Both the position numbers and the translations under genes were made by a program. Below the pieces are notes generated by a model. It was not told the DNA's origin, did no database searches, and saw nothing but the letters and a program-made list of their open reading frames with translations. Positions 34,931 through 46,299 of a stretch of 64,000 nucleotides of DNA are shown piece by piece. Numbering within the stretch: position 1 is the first letter of the stretch; the number at the start of each line of letters is the position of its first letter. The DNA is from Phytophthora quininea (Eukaryota > Oomycota > Peronosporomycetes > Peronosporales > Peronosporaceae), in NCBI GenBank assembly GCA_011947345.1, contig JAAVTG010000038.1, forward strand, positions 1 through 64,000, given 5' to 3'.

Positions 34931-35960
34931 ATGGCCACTAGAAAAGGCCGTGGAGCTGAGCACCCGTTCCCGAACCCTCGTCCTCGCCGGCAGAGCAGAG
35001 TAAACGCTGCGAGTGACGCTGAGGCTACCCGTCAGGCTACACGTTCAAGTACACGCAATAATCAGGGTGAGTCAGCCCCTGCAGCCGCTGCTGCTGCTCA
35101 GACTCCTTCGGGACCGGACACGATGTCCATGCAGCAATTGCTAGTGTATATAACACAACAGCAGCAGCAGTATCAGGCACAAATGCAAGCACAGATGCAA
35201 GCACAAATGCAGCAGGCGAATGAACGCTTCGAGTATCTCGTCGCGTCCAGAGGTGATCACAAGAAGAAGGACCCTCCTGTTTATGAGGGAAAGTATGGCG
35301 AAGACATTGAGCTATGGATCTTTGCCACGGAACAGTACTACGCCAACAAACGCCAGTTAATGGAAGCAGAGTCGTCAGATTTTGTGACGCTAATATCCAG
35401 CAACCTGGGCAAATCCGTGTTGAATTGGTATCGTGCCTTTATAGCGGACTGTGAGCGTGTGAATGTTCACAAGACGTGGTCACTGTTCAAGAGCCAGTTG
35501 CGTACGCGCTTCAGGCCTAAGGACTTTGAATATGACCTTCGCGAGCGTATGTTTCACTTGAAGCAAAAGGAGACAATTCATGAGTATGTCTCCAAATTCC
35601 AAGACTTGTTGTCTCAGACCGAGTTGGATATCAGTGAACTGGAGAAGCGTTTCTTTTTCCAAAACGGACTACGCGAAGAAACAGCGAAGAAGATCAAGGA
35701 AGAAAGTCCTGGTACGCTACAAGAGGCTATTTAAATTGCCTCTAACTTCGAGTTTGCACATTACTCGGGAAACCACCTCGAGCTCCGTCCAAGCAACCTA
35801 CAGGAAAGGATGCATCAAGTTCTCGTCCACCCAAGCAGAAACAGCAATCATCAAAACGATCTGAGAAGAAGGGCAAGAAGGACGACTGGACGAAGACAGC
35901 TACGTGCAATAACTGTGGGGAGTAGGGACATATCTTGCCGCAGTGCAAGAAACCTAAAAG
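34931..35960 (+). pseudogene. Gypsy-2 gag
   Basis: The ATG at 34931 (MATRKGRGAEH) starts a gag with an Ala/Gln-rich N-terminus including QMQAQMQAQMQ repeats. A retrotransposon-gag capsid domain follows (LWIFATEQYYANKRQL through FRPKDFEYDLRERMFHLKQK). TAA at 35732-35734 stops the frame, although the same frame continues with family-like residues. The CCHC knuckle near 35908-35948 (CNNCGE, stop, GHILPQC) has a TAG inside it. Both stops look like simple substitutions. Confidence 0.85.
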
Positions 35961-38900
35961 TAAAGAGGCTAACCGCTTTATGAGCGGATCAGTGTATGCA
36001 ATTCTCGAGGTCAAAGCTGAAGCGTACAAGAATGAAGATCAGAAGGAAGAAGTTTCTATCTTCATCGACAACGGAAGTAGCCTTAATGGCGTGACCGAAG
36101 AATTGGTCAAGAAACTCGAACTAGAAGTCGCAGAGCACAAATTGATGCAAGTCGACTTAGGATACGATCAAATTGTCCATCGTCGACGTCGCACTGTGGA
36201 CATGAACCTAGCCATTCCTGGCTTTCCAGTTTCGTTGAAAACCTTCCAAGTTATGGCTGTTCCGGAGAAAAAGACGTCGTACTAGGTATGGTGTGGCTCC
36301 GAGAGCAGAACCCAGATATTAATTGGGAAACGTTGCAAATCAAACCTCGCAACAATTCAACAGCCAGTCCGATTCAAGTCAAACTGTCCAGCCCGACCAA
36401 ACGTCCAGCAAGACGAGTAGCTGGAAGACACTATTCTCGTTTGGATAAAAGTCGCGAGATTTTCAACTTCTATCGCCATTATGACCACCAAGGACGACAC
36501 GGCTCCATGAAGATCATTTCGTCGAACCAGTTTCTTCGAATGCTTCGAAAGGACAAGGACATTGAAGCTGTATTCATGATCAATCCCCACGACTCTGAGA
36601 AGGCTGAACGCTTCAAGAGTCAAGGTTGGGAGGCTCTCAAGGACAATCCTGCGTATCCAGTATTGCGCAAGTATGCGGACACAGTTTTCCGTACGGAACT
36701 CCCTAATGAGACGCCACTGGTAAGTGAAGGTATCGAACATGAAATTCTGCTGAAACCTGGAACCAAGCCAGTTTCGGTGAAGCAGTGGCGCCAAAGTCCT
36801 GAGCAACGCCAAATTATACAAGACTGGACCAGAGAAATGGTTCAAGCAGGCATTATACGACCAAGTACGTCAGCATTTAGTGCACCAACGTTCTGTGTGA
36901 AGAAACCAGTTGGATGGCGTATCGTGCACGACTTTCGTCAGCTGAATCTAGCGACAATCTTGCCAGCAATCCCAATGCCGCGGAAAGAAGATACCTTCGA
37001 CGCGATGGCAGGAAGGTTTTGGTATTCGTGCATGGATTTACTCTGGGGATATTACCAAGTCAAGTTAAGGGAATCCGATATACCCTTTACAGCTTTCTCA
37101 ACTCCAGACGGTCTTTTGAATACCTCGTCACTCCCATGGGACTCAGTGGTAGTCCAGGAACGTTTAATCGCCTTTTACAGAAGGTTTTCCGGGATTTACG
37201 TGACGTGATGCGAATCTATTTCGACGACATCTATGTGTTCACTAAAAGTGAAGATGTCTCTGAGCACCTCGAGGCTTTGGATCGAGTGCTCAAGCGCTGT
37301 GAAGAGCAGAAGCTCTACATCAAGTTGTCCAAATGCCAGTTTTGCGTGGATGAAATTCCATGCCTGGGCGACTTTGTTGGGCGCAACGGTGTCCGTATGG
37401 ACCCAGATAAGGTCAAGATCATTGCCGATTGGCCTATTCCAAAGACAAAGAAGCAAATGGAAGCTTCTTGGGGACAACTGTGTACGTCTCCAGATTCTGC
37501 AAGGATTTTGCTCAATTTGCAGGTCCTTTGCATGAAAGTATCAAGGGCAAACGGTCTCGTGACCCAATCCAGCTCACTGAAGACCAATTGCGATGCTTTG
37601 AAGAACTCAAGCGTCGCTTATCGTCTCCACCTGTCCTCAAACTTCCTGATTTTTCAAAGCCTTTTGGCATCAGGATGGACGCCTCGAACTTCGCAATCGG
37701 GGAGTTTTGTTTCAAAACGAGGGAGGGTTGGAACATCCAATTGCTTTTACTGGTCGAAAGATGAAACCCGCTGAGCTGAATTACCCAGTTCGCGAACAAG
37801 AGCTGCTCGCAATTATGCATGCTCTGAAGACATGGCGCGTCTATCTATTGGACAAGCCGTTTACTGTCGAAACCGACCAGAAGAGTATTGAGATGATTCT
37901 GACACAGGAGACGACTAACCGAAGGATTGCCCGTTGGTTCAATGAACTCGCTGAGTTCCAGCCACTATTCAAGTGGATTCCTGGAGAAACCAATACTGTA
38001 GCAGATGCGCTATCAAGAAAGCCAGACTTTGAGCACAAGGCCGCTCAAGTCAGCCTAAAAGAACTTCTTAAGTCTGCTCAAAACCGCGAAATTGTGGCGA
38101 CGACGGTTGTCTCAAAGGTGACTGTCGCTCATTTCGCTAAGCAGATGTACTCACGGAAGAAGGAACTACTGTGGATCATCAAGCGTCTGAATGAAGGTGT
38201 CTCGATGCCACGTTATTCAATCAACGACGGCGTCTTGTACTATCAGACAGGCGAAGATGAAGCTCCGCGTTTGTACATTCCAGACGACGAAGATCTCAAG
38301 AATCGCGTTATCTGTGAAAACCATGACTCAATGTCAGCTGCCCACCCTGGGTATTATAAGACCTATTTGGCTGTTCACGAAAAGTACTATTGGCCAAGAA
38401 TGTCCAAGTACATCCAGCGCTATGTCAACACGTGCGAAATGTGTCAGCGCAACAAGGCTAGAGAAACAAAGCCACCAGGGCTACTCCAATCGTTGGATGT
38501 TCCAAGAGGGAGATGGACCGATATATCCATGGATTTCATCGTGTCTCTCCCAGCCACTAAAGAAGGATACAACTCGATTATGGTCATTGTTGATCGTTTG
38601 ACCAAGCGAGCCGAGTTCATTGCAACTAAGACAACAGAAGATTCTACGGAAATCGCAAACGTGTTCATGAAGAATTACGTCAAGGACCATGGCATGCCCA
38701 AGACCATTGTGTCCGATAGAGACACCAAGTTTACGTCTAAGTTTTGGCAAGCAACTATGACAGCTATGGGTACGCAGCACAAATTATCGTCTGCATTCCG
38801 ACCCCAAACGGACGGACAAACGGAAAGGACAAACCGTTTCATTGGAGACTATCTCCGAGGCGTCGTTAGTCCAACCCAAGATGACTGGGATGACTATCTC

Positions 38901-39600
38901 CACTTGGCAGAAATTGCCTACAATCGACGCGTACACTCTACGATAGGGATGTCACCGTTCGAAGCGGATCTAGGATATATACCCTACATGCCAGATGATG
39001 TGGCAGCAGATCCTGACTTTAAGAAGTTGGAGAAACCAGCGCAAGAGTTTTTGCTTCGACAAGAAACTCTACTCAAGATCGCACAAGATCGCATGAGCGA
39101 AGCTCAGGAGCGTATGAAGCATTACTACGACAAGAATAGACACGTGCAGGACTTTGAAGTCAACGATACGGTGCTGTTAGACGGAAAGAATATGGACGTC
39201 CGTCACAAGGGATATGCCCAGTCGAAGAAACTCGCTCCAAGATACATTGGACCGTTTCCAGTGTTGAAGAAGATCTCGGAGGATTCCTATGAGTTGGGAT
39301 TATTGAAGGGATTGAAGATGCACCCGGTGTTTCACACATCACTAATAAAACCGTACAAGAAGGACACCAATCGTAAACAGAAGGTGAACAATGTGGTGTT
39401 AGCTGATGGTTCCGAGGGAAACTCGTTGAGGCTGTAATTGGGCATCGCAAGTACAAGGGGAAATCTCAGTACAAGGTTTGGTGGCTTGGCGAATCGAAGT
39501 CAGAAGCCACCTGGGAGCCCGTGGAGAATCTAAAGCAGATTCCCGGACTCATTGATCTCTATTGGGGAACCAAGAAGAGACCGAAGCCATTTTCGAAATA
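35961..39600 (+). pseudogene. Gypsy-2 pol and chromodomain, frameshifted
   Basis: Protease near 36045 has FIDNGSSLNGV (DNG in place of DSG). RT runs from about 36740 (VRQ-type primer grip region, then VHDFRQLN). A frameshift near 37100 is followed by the catalytic RIYFDDIYVF in the next frame. Another frame change lies near 37450. The 576-aa frame 37707-39437 then carries RNase H, the HHCC zinc domain (CEMCQRNKA) and an integrase core with first Asp (SMDFIV), second Asp (SDRDTKF) and Glu (GQTERTNRF). A one-base frameshift before 39437 separates the C-terminal chromodomain (YKVWWLGESKSEATWEP), which ends at 39600. Confidence 0.9.
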
Positions 39601-39623
39601 GGCGTCTTCTTGAAGAGAGGTCA

Positions 39624-40428
39624 TGTGACGGAATTGCCGTCAGCGACAACATGTTGCAGACGGCAACTCCGTCAATACATTTTGAGACTATCCAGATTAT
39701 GCTGGATAGCTGGCTATCTTTATGGTAGTAAACATACATACATACATACATACATACATACATACATACATACATACATACATACATACATACATACATA
39801 CATACATACATACATACATACATACATACATACATACATACATACATACATACATACATACATACATACATACATACATACATACATACATACATACATA
39901 CATACATACATACATACATACATACATACATACATACATACATACATACATACATACATACATACATACATACATACATAAAGCGTTCCTATTGATCGAG
40001 GGCTTCAAGTTCAAGATTACACCTTCTAGGTGTCTCAAGAACGTCCCATAATCTTTACTCTGATTGGCTCTTAAATTCTACGGATTTGAAAGAATCCAGT
40101 TATTGATGGATTCTTGATTATGGGACGCATCAAGAAGATTCAAGATTCGAGCTACGTTTCCAATTAGGAGCTGTTCATTGGTAGATCTAGGATTTCATAT
40201 GGACTTAGAGAATTGATAGGCTTTATGATGGAAACTGGATTTCCCTTTGCGTTTCTCCAACGCGCGCTAGCACGATAAACGTGCCTGATCAATCTCATTT
40301 CTCAATTTACTCTCCAAGTGCCAAGGCTCCTCCCTTCGACAACTGCTCCGCCCGCAGCAACACCGCTGCCAGCACCAACTCTCCGTCGCCGTCTCGCTCA
40401 ACGCTCCTCGCCCGCGCAAGTTGTTACA
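39624..40428 (+). repeat. Gypsy-2 3' LTR
   Basis: 805 bp, same structure as the 5' LTR with a shorter CATA tract. The purine-rich GAAGAGAGG lies just upstream and could serve as polypurine tract. Confidence 0.93.
39733..39980 (+). repeat. (CATA)62 microsatellite in 3' LTR
   Basis: 248 bases of uninterrupted tetranucleotide repeat, 14 units shorter than in the 5' LTR of the same element. Confidence 0.97.
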
Positions 40429-41347
40429 GCCTAGGTCTTGTGCGGCCTGTTGTGGAGCAGTCCCAGTACAACCTTTTCGTGCGGAACAAGGTGGAGTATG
40501 AGTTCCTGGACTTGTACAAGAAGTACAAGCTCCGGTACCCCCGACGGCTCTCGCTTCACGCAAGGTCTGTTCGAGCAAGGGCCTCTCTCGGAAGGCTTTG
40601 AAGAGCGAGTGGCGATGGCCGACAAGTTGAAACCAATTGCAGAGGAGTTGGGCTGCTCGCTCGCGCAGATGTCGATCGCATGGGCTGTCTCGAATGAGAA
40701 CGTGTCGATGGTGATGGTCGGTGCTAGCCGTCCTTGCCAGCTCGAAGACAATCTCAAGGCGCTGGATGCCATGAGCAAGATCACGCCCGAGGTGAAGACT
40801 CGAATCGACGCCATCGTGCAGTTTGTGCCGACTGCGCCCAAGTTGGACCAGTTCGCTCTGCTGCGTGCGCGCCACCTCTAAGGTTTGACACCGTCATGCA
40901 GGACGCATAACTGGTCAGTCTGAGCGAGTTCATATTCTTTTGCAGTTGTTTGAGTCCGTCGAACAAGTGTTAGCGTCTTGTTCGAGCTGTAGAGATACTT
41001 GAAAAGATAAATATACAGAACTTCCTGGCTCCTATTGCTGTTTTATTCTTTTAAGTTATAGGCCATGATCACACGCCACAGTAAGTAAATGCTTTCAACA
41101 ATGTAAAATATGATCCGCTCGATAGGACAGATAAGGTACACCATGAAAGTTGATTTCCTGGATAAAGGATGATAAACGTACGTTAAGCGTAGGTCATCCA
41201 CAGTTCGTATAGTACGGCAAAATCCGTTCAAGAAGCCTGTTGCCCTCCATCCCTGTATTGATCGTGGTTCGTTTTTAAAAACCTTGGGTCAAAGCATACC
41301 AATCCTTGACAGATAGAAAGCACGACTGCCACACGTTTTGATCTTCT

Positions 41348-41781
41348 CTAGTTCTTCGGCACCTTGTTCTTCACGATCTTGTAGAACTTCTCGTAATTGA
41401 GGTACAGTTGGTAGTCCAGGTTCGCCTTCAACTTGCCAATGCCCAACTCGTTGTAGCGCTGACGAGCCATCGATTCGAGCCGCAAGCCCTTCTATGCGTC
41501 CTCGGGGTGTCTCCTTTCTTGTACCAGAGTTGGAAAGTGTCGAACCGTTCGTCGAGTTTTGGGTCGGATTTGAGTACCGAGCTCTTCCGCTGGACTTTGG
41601 CGCCCCGAAGTGCCTGGATAATGCTGTTGACGCCCCTCTCTTCAGCGGCGATGCTGCCACTTGGCGTTCTTAGAAAGCGTTTATTGTCATTCAATAGGTT
41701 GCCATACTTGGACGATGACCCAGCGTCGCTGCTCGAGGCCAGAGCAGCCATCGCACATAGCACAAGGCAGCCCAGACGCAT
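41348..41781 (-). pseudogene. RxLR-EER effector pseudogene, right copy
   Basis: The copy runs from the ATG at 41781 with the same signal peptide, RFLR and EER motifs as the left copy, and the same frameshift and stop. No difference was noticed in the coding part. Having two identical broken copies shows the gene was already dead when the arms duplicated. Confidence 0.85.
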
Positions 41782-42297
41782 GGTAATAAGCGAAGTCGTC
41801 CAGGCGGACAGAAGGCAAAAGTGCGACTGACATTTCAAGCTCTACACGCCAGAGCTATTGATACGTAAATCGTCAGCATCGGCACATCGCATGACCGATC
41901 CCAAGAGCGAGAGCACAAGTGAAAAACACCGGTTCATGAAATGCTGCTGTAGCTGACGTGCATGTACTTCACCATACAGCTCGTCTAAACAGCTATAGCT
42001 TTTGCTGCGGTAAGGACTTGTGGAAGGAACGGGATGGTTTTCGAAAGTTTTCGTCCTTTTGAATCAAGCTTCTTTTGATTTTACTCAGCGAATTACTCGC
42101 TCAAGTCCACAAACACAGCACCACTCACTAACCACCGTTTTGTGAGAAGTTTTCCTTTCGTACAACCATGCCTTTTCCACATGCCACATAATATTCTTGC
42201 CCCATAAGAATTGATTCAGATGCTTAACTTGTTTCCTGGTTGTGCTTATGGTTGGGGGTATTTGCTATTCTGAAATCTGATGTGTTGAATGATGATT

Positions 42298-44627
42298 CAA
42301 CTACTTTAGTAAGACAAAACTTGAGTTTTGTGAGATGGCGTAAGACAGATGTCCTATTATTTCTCAACAAAACTATTGACAAAAAGCAAAACACCTTAGT
42401 TTTAGTATGCCAGGAAATAAATGCGTTGAGGGGAGAATCAGTAGCCAGGTTGTCTTACGCCCCTAAATCCTATCCTATTGGCTCAAATTCCGCCAAGCAC
42501 GTTGAAGCGAACATGGGGACCGTCAGTCGTGGCCTGGACTCGCACGCACCTCCCGCATTACGACCTCGGGCCCACGCCCCTACACCTGTACCTGGAGCAC
42601 TCAGTAGTGCTGACGTTCGCGGTGCTTGCACAGCACCATCAACGAAGAAGGCCTACAAGAGCTACATTAATGGAATGTCCAAATGGATTAAGGAGAAGCT
42701 ACCGTCCCCTGAAAGCTACTTCGGCACCGACGGTGAGATTAATGTGGCGATGTTTGAACCATCTCACTTTGAGAGGTTTCTGCTGGATAAGATGAACTCA
42801 AAGTCGCTTAAGGTATCTACCTTGGGAGGCTACCGAAGTGCTGCCAAAGATATCTATCGGCGGAAAAAGATTCCACTCCCCCGAGTACGAAGATGACCTA
42901 AAAACATTTTTTCGCGGGCTGAAGCGGATTGAAGCGGATAGCGATCAAAATGGCACTGGACGCACGACAGGGAAATGTCCTCTGTCCTTCTCTCTCTACA
43001 AAATTCTCTGCAAGAAAACGATGTGCATGCTTGATAGTGGATTTGCTCATTTGTACTTGGTGCTGCAGTGGAACTTAATGTGCAGGTCCAAGTCGATTGA
43101 AACCGTGCATGTGGCGCACCTGAACTGTGTTGACGATAGTATTGGATGTGTTCTCCACAAGACTAAAACTAACCAAGAGGGCAGTGGTCCAAAAGACCCC
43201 CGACACATTTACAGCAACCCGGTGAACCCAAGCTCATGTTGTATTTTGGCTTTTGGTATTTATTTTGCATCGAATCCAACGCTAGGTGCTGGTAAGCTTT
43301 TCCCGGGTTCGAACGAGAAAAGTAGATTTTCGAAGAAGCTGGCAGTGTTATTACAGGAGGAGACCAGTGGCAAGGCGTATGGCACACATTCTATACGTAA
43401 AGGGGTGGCTACGTTTGCTTCAAGTGGAAGTACGGGTGGCCCGTCAATGGCAAGTGTGTGTCTGCGCTGCGGGTGGTCTTTGGGTGGAGTTCAGGATCGC
43501 TACATTCGCTACGAAGCCGCGGGTGACCAGTTCCTGGGCCGTGTAGTAGCAGGACTTCCACTCAACTCACCCGATTTTGCAGTGCTACCGCCACACTTTC
43601 CAGGAGTAAATGACAGTGTTATTGGCGAAGCTCTACAGATGATGTTTCCGTCGATGAGTAAGGACACAAAAATGCGCCCGATTTTAGCTCTCTGTCTGGC
43701 ATCACTGGTCGAGCATGCCAGATTCCTGAGGCAAACCATACCAGCCAACCACCCATTGTTGTCCTCTGCCATATTTCGAGATGACATTTTGATGGATTCA
43801 CTACAACGCAAATTGGCGAGTCATCATACCTCCACCTTGGTCCCAACAGGAATTCCGCCATACATGCATCTATATCAGCAGCAACAGGAGACTCAAAAAG
43901 CGGTAGAACGCATGCCAGATGTATTGTTGAGCGGGATCTCTAAGCTTTTGGACGAAAAGGGGTTGGAACCGGAGCAATGAGAAAGAGGAGCTCCAGTCTA
44001 CCATACGCGAGCTTCTAGCCGAAGCTGGGCTGTATCAGAGAGCCAGGGTCCAGACAGAGGATAATCCCCAAGCAAATCATGGCACCATCATTTATTGGAG
44101 TCAAGATGGTAAGTTTCATCGGCTACCAGAAGATTTTGAGTTCCCTGACGTTGATGCTCTTGGCGTCTGGCACCTGTGGTGGTTCGGAAACGCATCTATG
44201 GGTTATCCTCCGTTTAAAGGTTTGCAGCCGTCTGACTTCGCCACAAAAGTCAAGCGTAAACGGTATTCAGAATGGACTGTCTTGGTGAAAAATTTGCGAG
44301 ACGCAGTAAAGACCGCTACTGGACGAGATCTCAAGCCACCTCGGAGTCAGCACGAAGCCGACCTTCTTTTCGATATAGCGATCAAAAACGTGCCCATGAA
44401 GAAAGCATCAACTGGAAAGACACCTAGTAGGCCTGATAGAGCAGCAACAACACTTAGACGAATTCGAGAAGCTCTGCACGAAGCAAACCCCGAAGCTCGA
44501 ACCGTGCCGTTCCGTCGTCGAAAGCGCAGGGCAACTAATCAACTTAACGACTAATCGACTCCTTTTTGTCCAATCCAATCAATTCAATTTCGCGTAACCG
44601 CGTCGTCTTACGAATGCTCGACACAAG
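42298..44627 (+). mobile_element. Crypton-like tyrosine-recombinase transposon
   Basis: A 2330-bp insertion is defined by comparison with the uninterrupted SINE in the left arm. It is flanked by the 5-base direct repeat TGATT (42293-42297 and 44628-44632), present once in the empty site. No terminal inverted repeats, LTRs or RT are present. The only coding is a tyrosine recombinase followed by a GCR1_C-like DNA-binding region, which is the Crypton layout known from fungi and oomycetes. Short flanking identities are expected if a circular intermediate recombined with the target. Confidence 0.88.
42513..44554 (+). pseudogene. Crypton tyrosine recombinase with GCR1_C-like domain, frameshifted
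   Basis: The first frame (candidate ATG 42513) holds the SAM-like N-terminal part (STKKAYKSYINGMSKWIKE) and ends at 42896. The next frame from about 42880 to 43980 holds the catalytic domain. The Arg of NLMCRSKSI, the His-x-x-Arg pair of GTHSIRKG, a Trp in the second-His position (CGWSLGG) and the nucleophile Tyr in QDRYIRY match the R-HxxR-W-Y set of Crypton recombinases. A frameshift near 43970 leads into SQDGKFHRLPEDFEFP and WHLWWFGN, a GCR1_C-like motif, and a basic tail to 44554 (FRRRKRRATNQ). Two frameshifts disable it; the catalytic residues are all present. Confidence 0.85.
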
Positions 44628-44868
44628 TGATTGAATTTGAATGCGAAGTTAATCATTTCCTTTCTTCTGGATGTTTTCTGTAGGACCTCGGCCAGGGACT
44701 CGAGTCGCAACTGGAGGGATAAACTTCGTGAGTTATATACACAACCCACTGGACCACTAGGAGGCCCCATATTCTTGCCCCATAATCTCTAGATCATCGA
44801 AATTGATCCCTCTTCCAGTTCTGCCATCCCTTCGCGATCTCAAGTGAACACCTCGACCGCGCAAACAG

Positions 44869-46276
44869 ATGTCCGAACTGCTGCTCAAAAACCCACTCAC
44901 GAATTGTTATCACCGACAACAACCTGACTCGTATGAGCTTTTGAGCTTTTTACCGTCCGACGACGAAGCCCTAGCGACACTGCAAGAGGCCCTGGAGCTG
45001 ATCGACTACTACGACTCCCACGATGGCAACGCACGCTTCACCAACATGGTTGCCTCGTCAACCAACAGCTCTGCTAACCCGACCAAGGAACTCCCAACAA
45101 CCAAGCCGAAGAAGCGCAAACGGAGTGCCACGAGTTCATCGACGGTGCTCCAACGTCGCAAACGCACGGAAATTAATTCGTTACAAGAGCAAAGCGAGAT
45201 TCTGCAGACGCAGCTGGGCCGGTTGCTTCGCGGGGACGCCACTTCTGACAGCCTCAAGCTGGACGCGCTAACGTACTCGCAGTGGAAAACACGTGAGGTG
45301 CTATCGCGTAACCATCGCGATGCTATCAAGCAATTCGAGGACCGACAAATGGCCGAAGAGATTAACAAGCAACTGAAGAGTAAGCTGACAAAGCAGCATC
45401 GAGTTGCAAAGGCTCTGTGCAAGGTACTCCGCAGCCAATCTCTGCTATCGGTACGTGTAAATCTCCTTGTGGCTTCTAGCAGTGTAAAGACTCGAACTAA
45501 TTGTCCCGTTTCTTCGTGGCTAGGATATGAAGTACGTGTTGAAAGGAGAATCGCCAAGCTACGAAAGCTATCGGCTAGAAGCGACTGATACCAAGGTTTG
45601 GATGAAGCAACTGCAAGTCAAAGTGAGGAGAAATTATGCGTGCAATATATCAAGGCCAGTAGGCGTTCAGGATGCTTTGCAAGTCGGGTACCAAGAGCCC
45701 CACCACCCCAACGCAGTTGAATTCATCGTCACCACGCCCATGAGTTGCTCCGTCAGTAAAGCACGTGATATGATCTGGGGATTCCTTGAGAAACAAGAGG
45801 CACGTTAACGAGCTGCTATGGGCTAGAACATTTCACACTAACAATTCTTGCTGTCTTGTAGATACAAGGCGATCTCCCCAACTCCCTGCAGGCGAAGATC
45901 TCACTCACAGTACCCGACCAGGATCATTTCTTGCGATTTTCGAGAGGTTGCACACGATCCGCAAGTTTGAAGAGAAGGATCGAGTTGTGCTAGTCTGCGC
46001 TGATGTGCTGCTGCTTCCTTTGAAACAACTGCAATTCAACACCCAAGGATTTACGACTATCACCCCAACAAAGACTTGCTCGCAGAACTCTTGTGTCGAA
46101 CAGTGCTCCAGCTCCAAGTGGATCGCAAGAACCACAGCTCTCAAAGAGATATGGATGCGCAGGCTTCTGCATTGAGCGCTGAGAAAGCAGATTCGAGAGT
46201 TTTGGCAAGAAGAGCAAGACAGACTAGTCAACGAGGCTGCATTGATCACAGCAGCGCCAATGGAGTGAATTGTTAA
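44869..46276 (+). pseudogene. M96-like gene B, right copy
   Basis: Same structure as the left copy. The start is at 44869, with introns 45451-45533 (GTACGT...GGCTAG) and 45804-45861 (GTTAAC...TTGTAG). A 4-base difference near 46105 (CGAACAGTG here, CGAACAAACAGTG on the left gene strand) shifts the frame, so the last exon ends early at 46175. Substitutions include Phe to Cys in the intron 1 read-through and Ser to Leu in the last exon. Either this copy lost 4 bases or the left copy gained them. Confidence 0.75.
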
Positions 46277-46299
46277 AGGAAATACACATACTTTTCTTC

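Larger units (their letters stand above)
33269..40428 (+). mobile_element. Gypsy-2: chromodomain Ty3/gypsy with microsatellite LTRs
   Basis: The LTRs are 33269-34129 (861 bp) and 39624-40428 (805 bp), starting TGTGACGG and ending GTTGTTACA. Their 56-bp size difference equals the difference in CATA repeat number; outside the repeat one substitution was seen (CCCGCACAAG versus CCCGCGCAAG). The target duplication is GCCTA. The order is an extra basic ORF, gag, protease, RT, RNase H, integrase, chromodomain. The coding frame is broken in gag, at the knuckle, in RT and before the chromodomain. Confidence 0.95.
32868..40881 (+). pseudogene. Aldo/keto reductase pseudogene, right copy, split by gypsy-2
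   Basis: 32868-33268 matches the middle of the left reductase (FFDNAESYGMSQ through ACEIADRL) and 40429-40881 matches its C-terminal part. The N-terminal 45 residues are missing because the duplication breakpoint falls inside the gene. The gap is a gypsy element with 5-bp target repeats GCCTA at 33264-33268 and 40429-40433. The internal deletion and frameshift near 40535 are the same as in the left copy. Confidence 0.9.
42208..44768 (-). repeat. SINE copy 3, right-arm copy, split by Crypton
   Basis: Counterpart of the left-arm SINE, with the same 17-bp target repeats at 42191-42207 and 44769-44785. The tail part is at 42208-42297 and the head part at 44628-44768. The Crypton occupies the gap. 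Confidence 0.9.

Noticed and set aside
33378..39980. A CRISPR-like array
   Set aside because: The repeats are a pure tetranucleotide without spacers, in a eukaryotic LTR.
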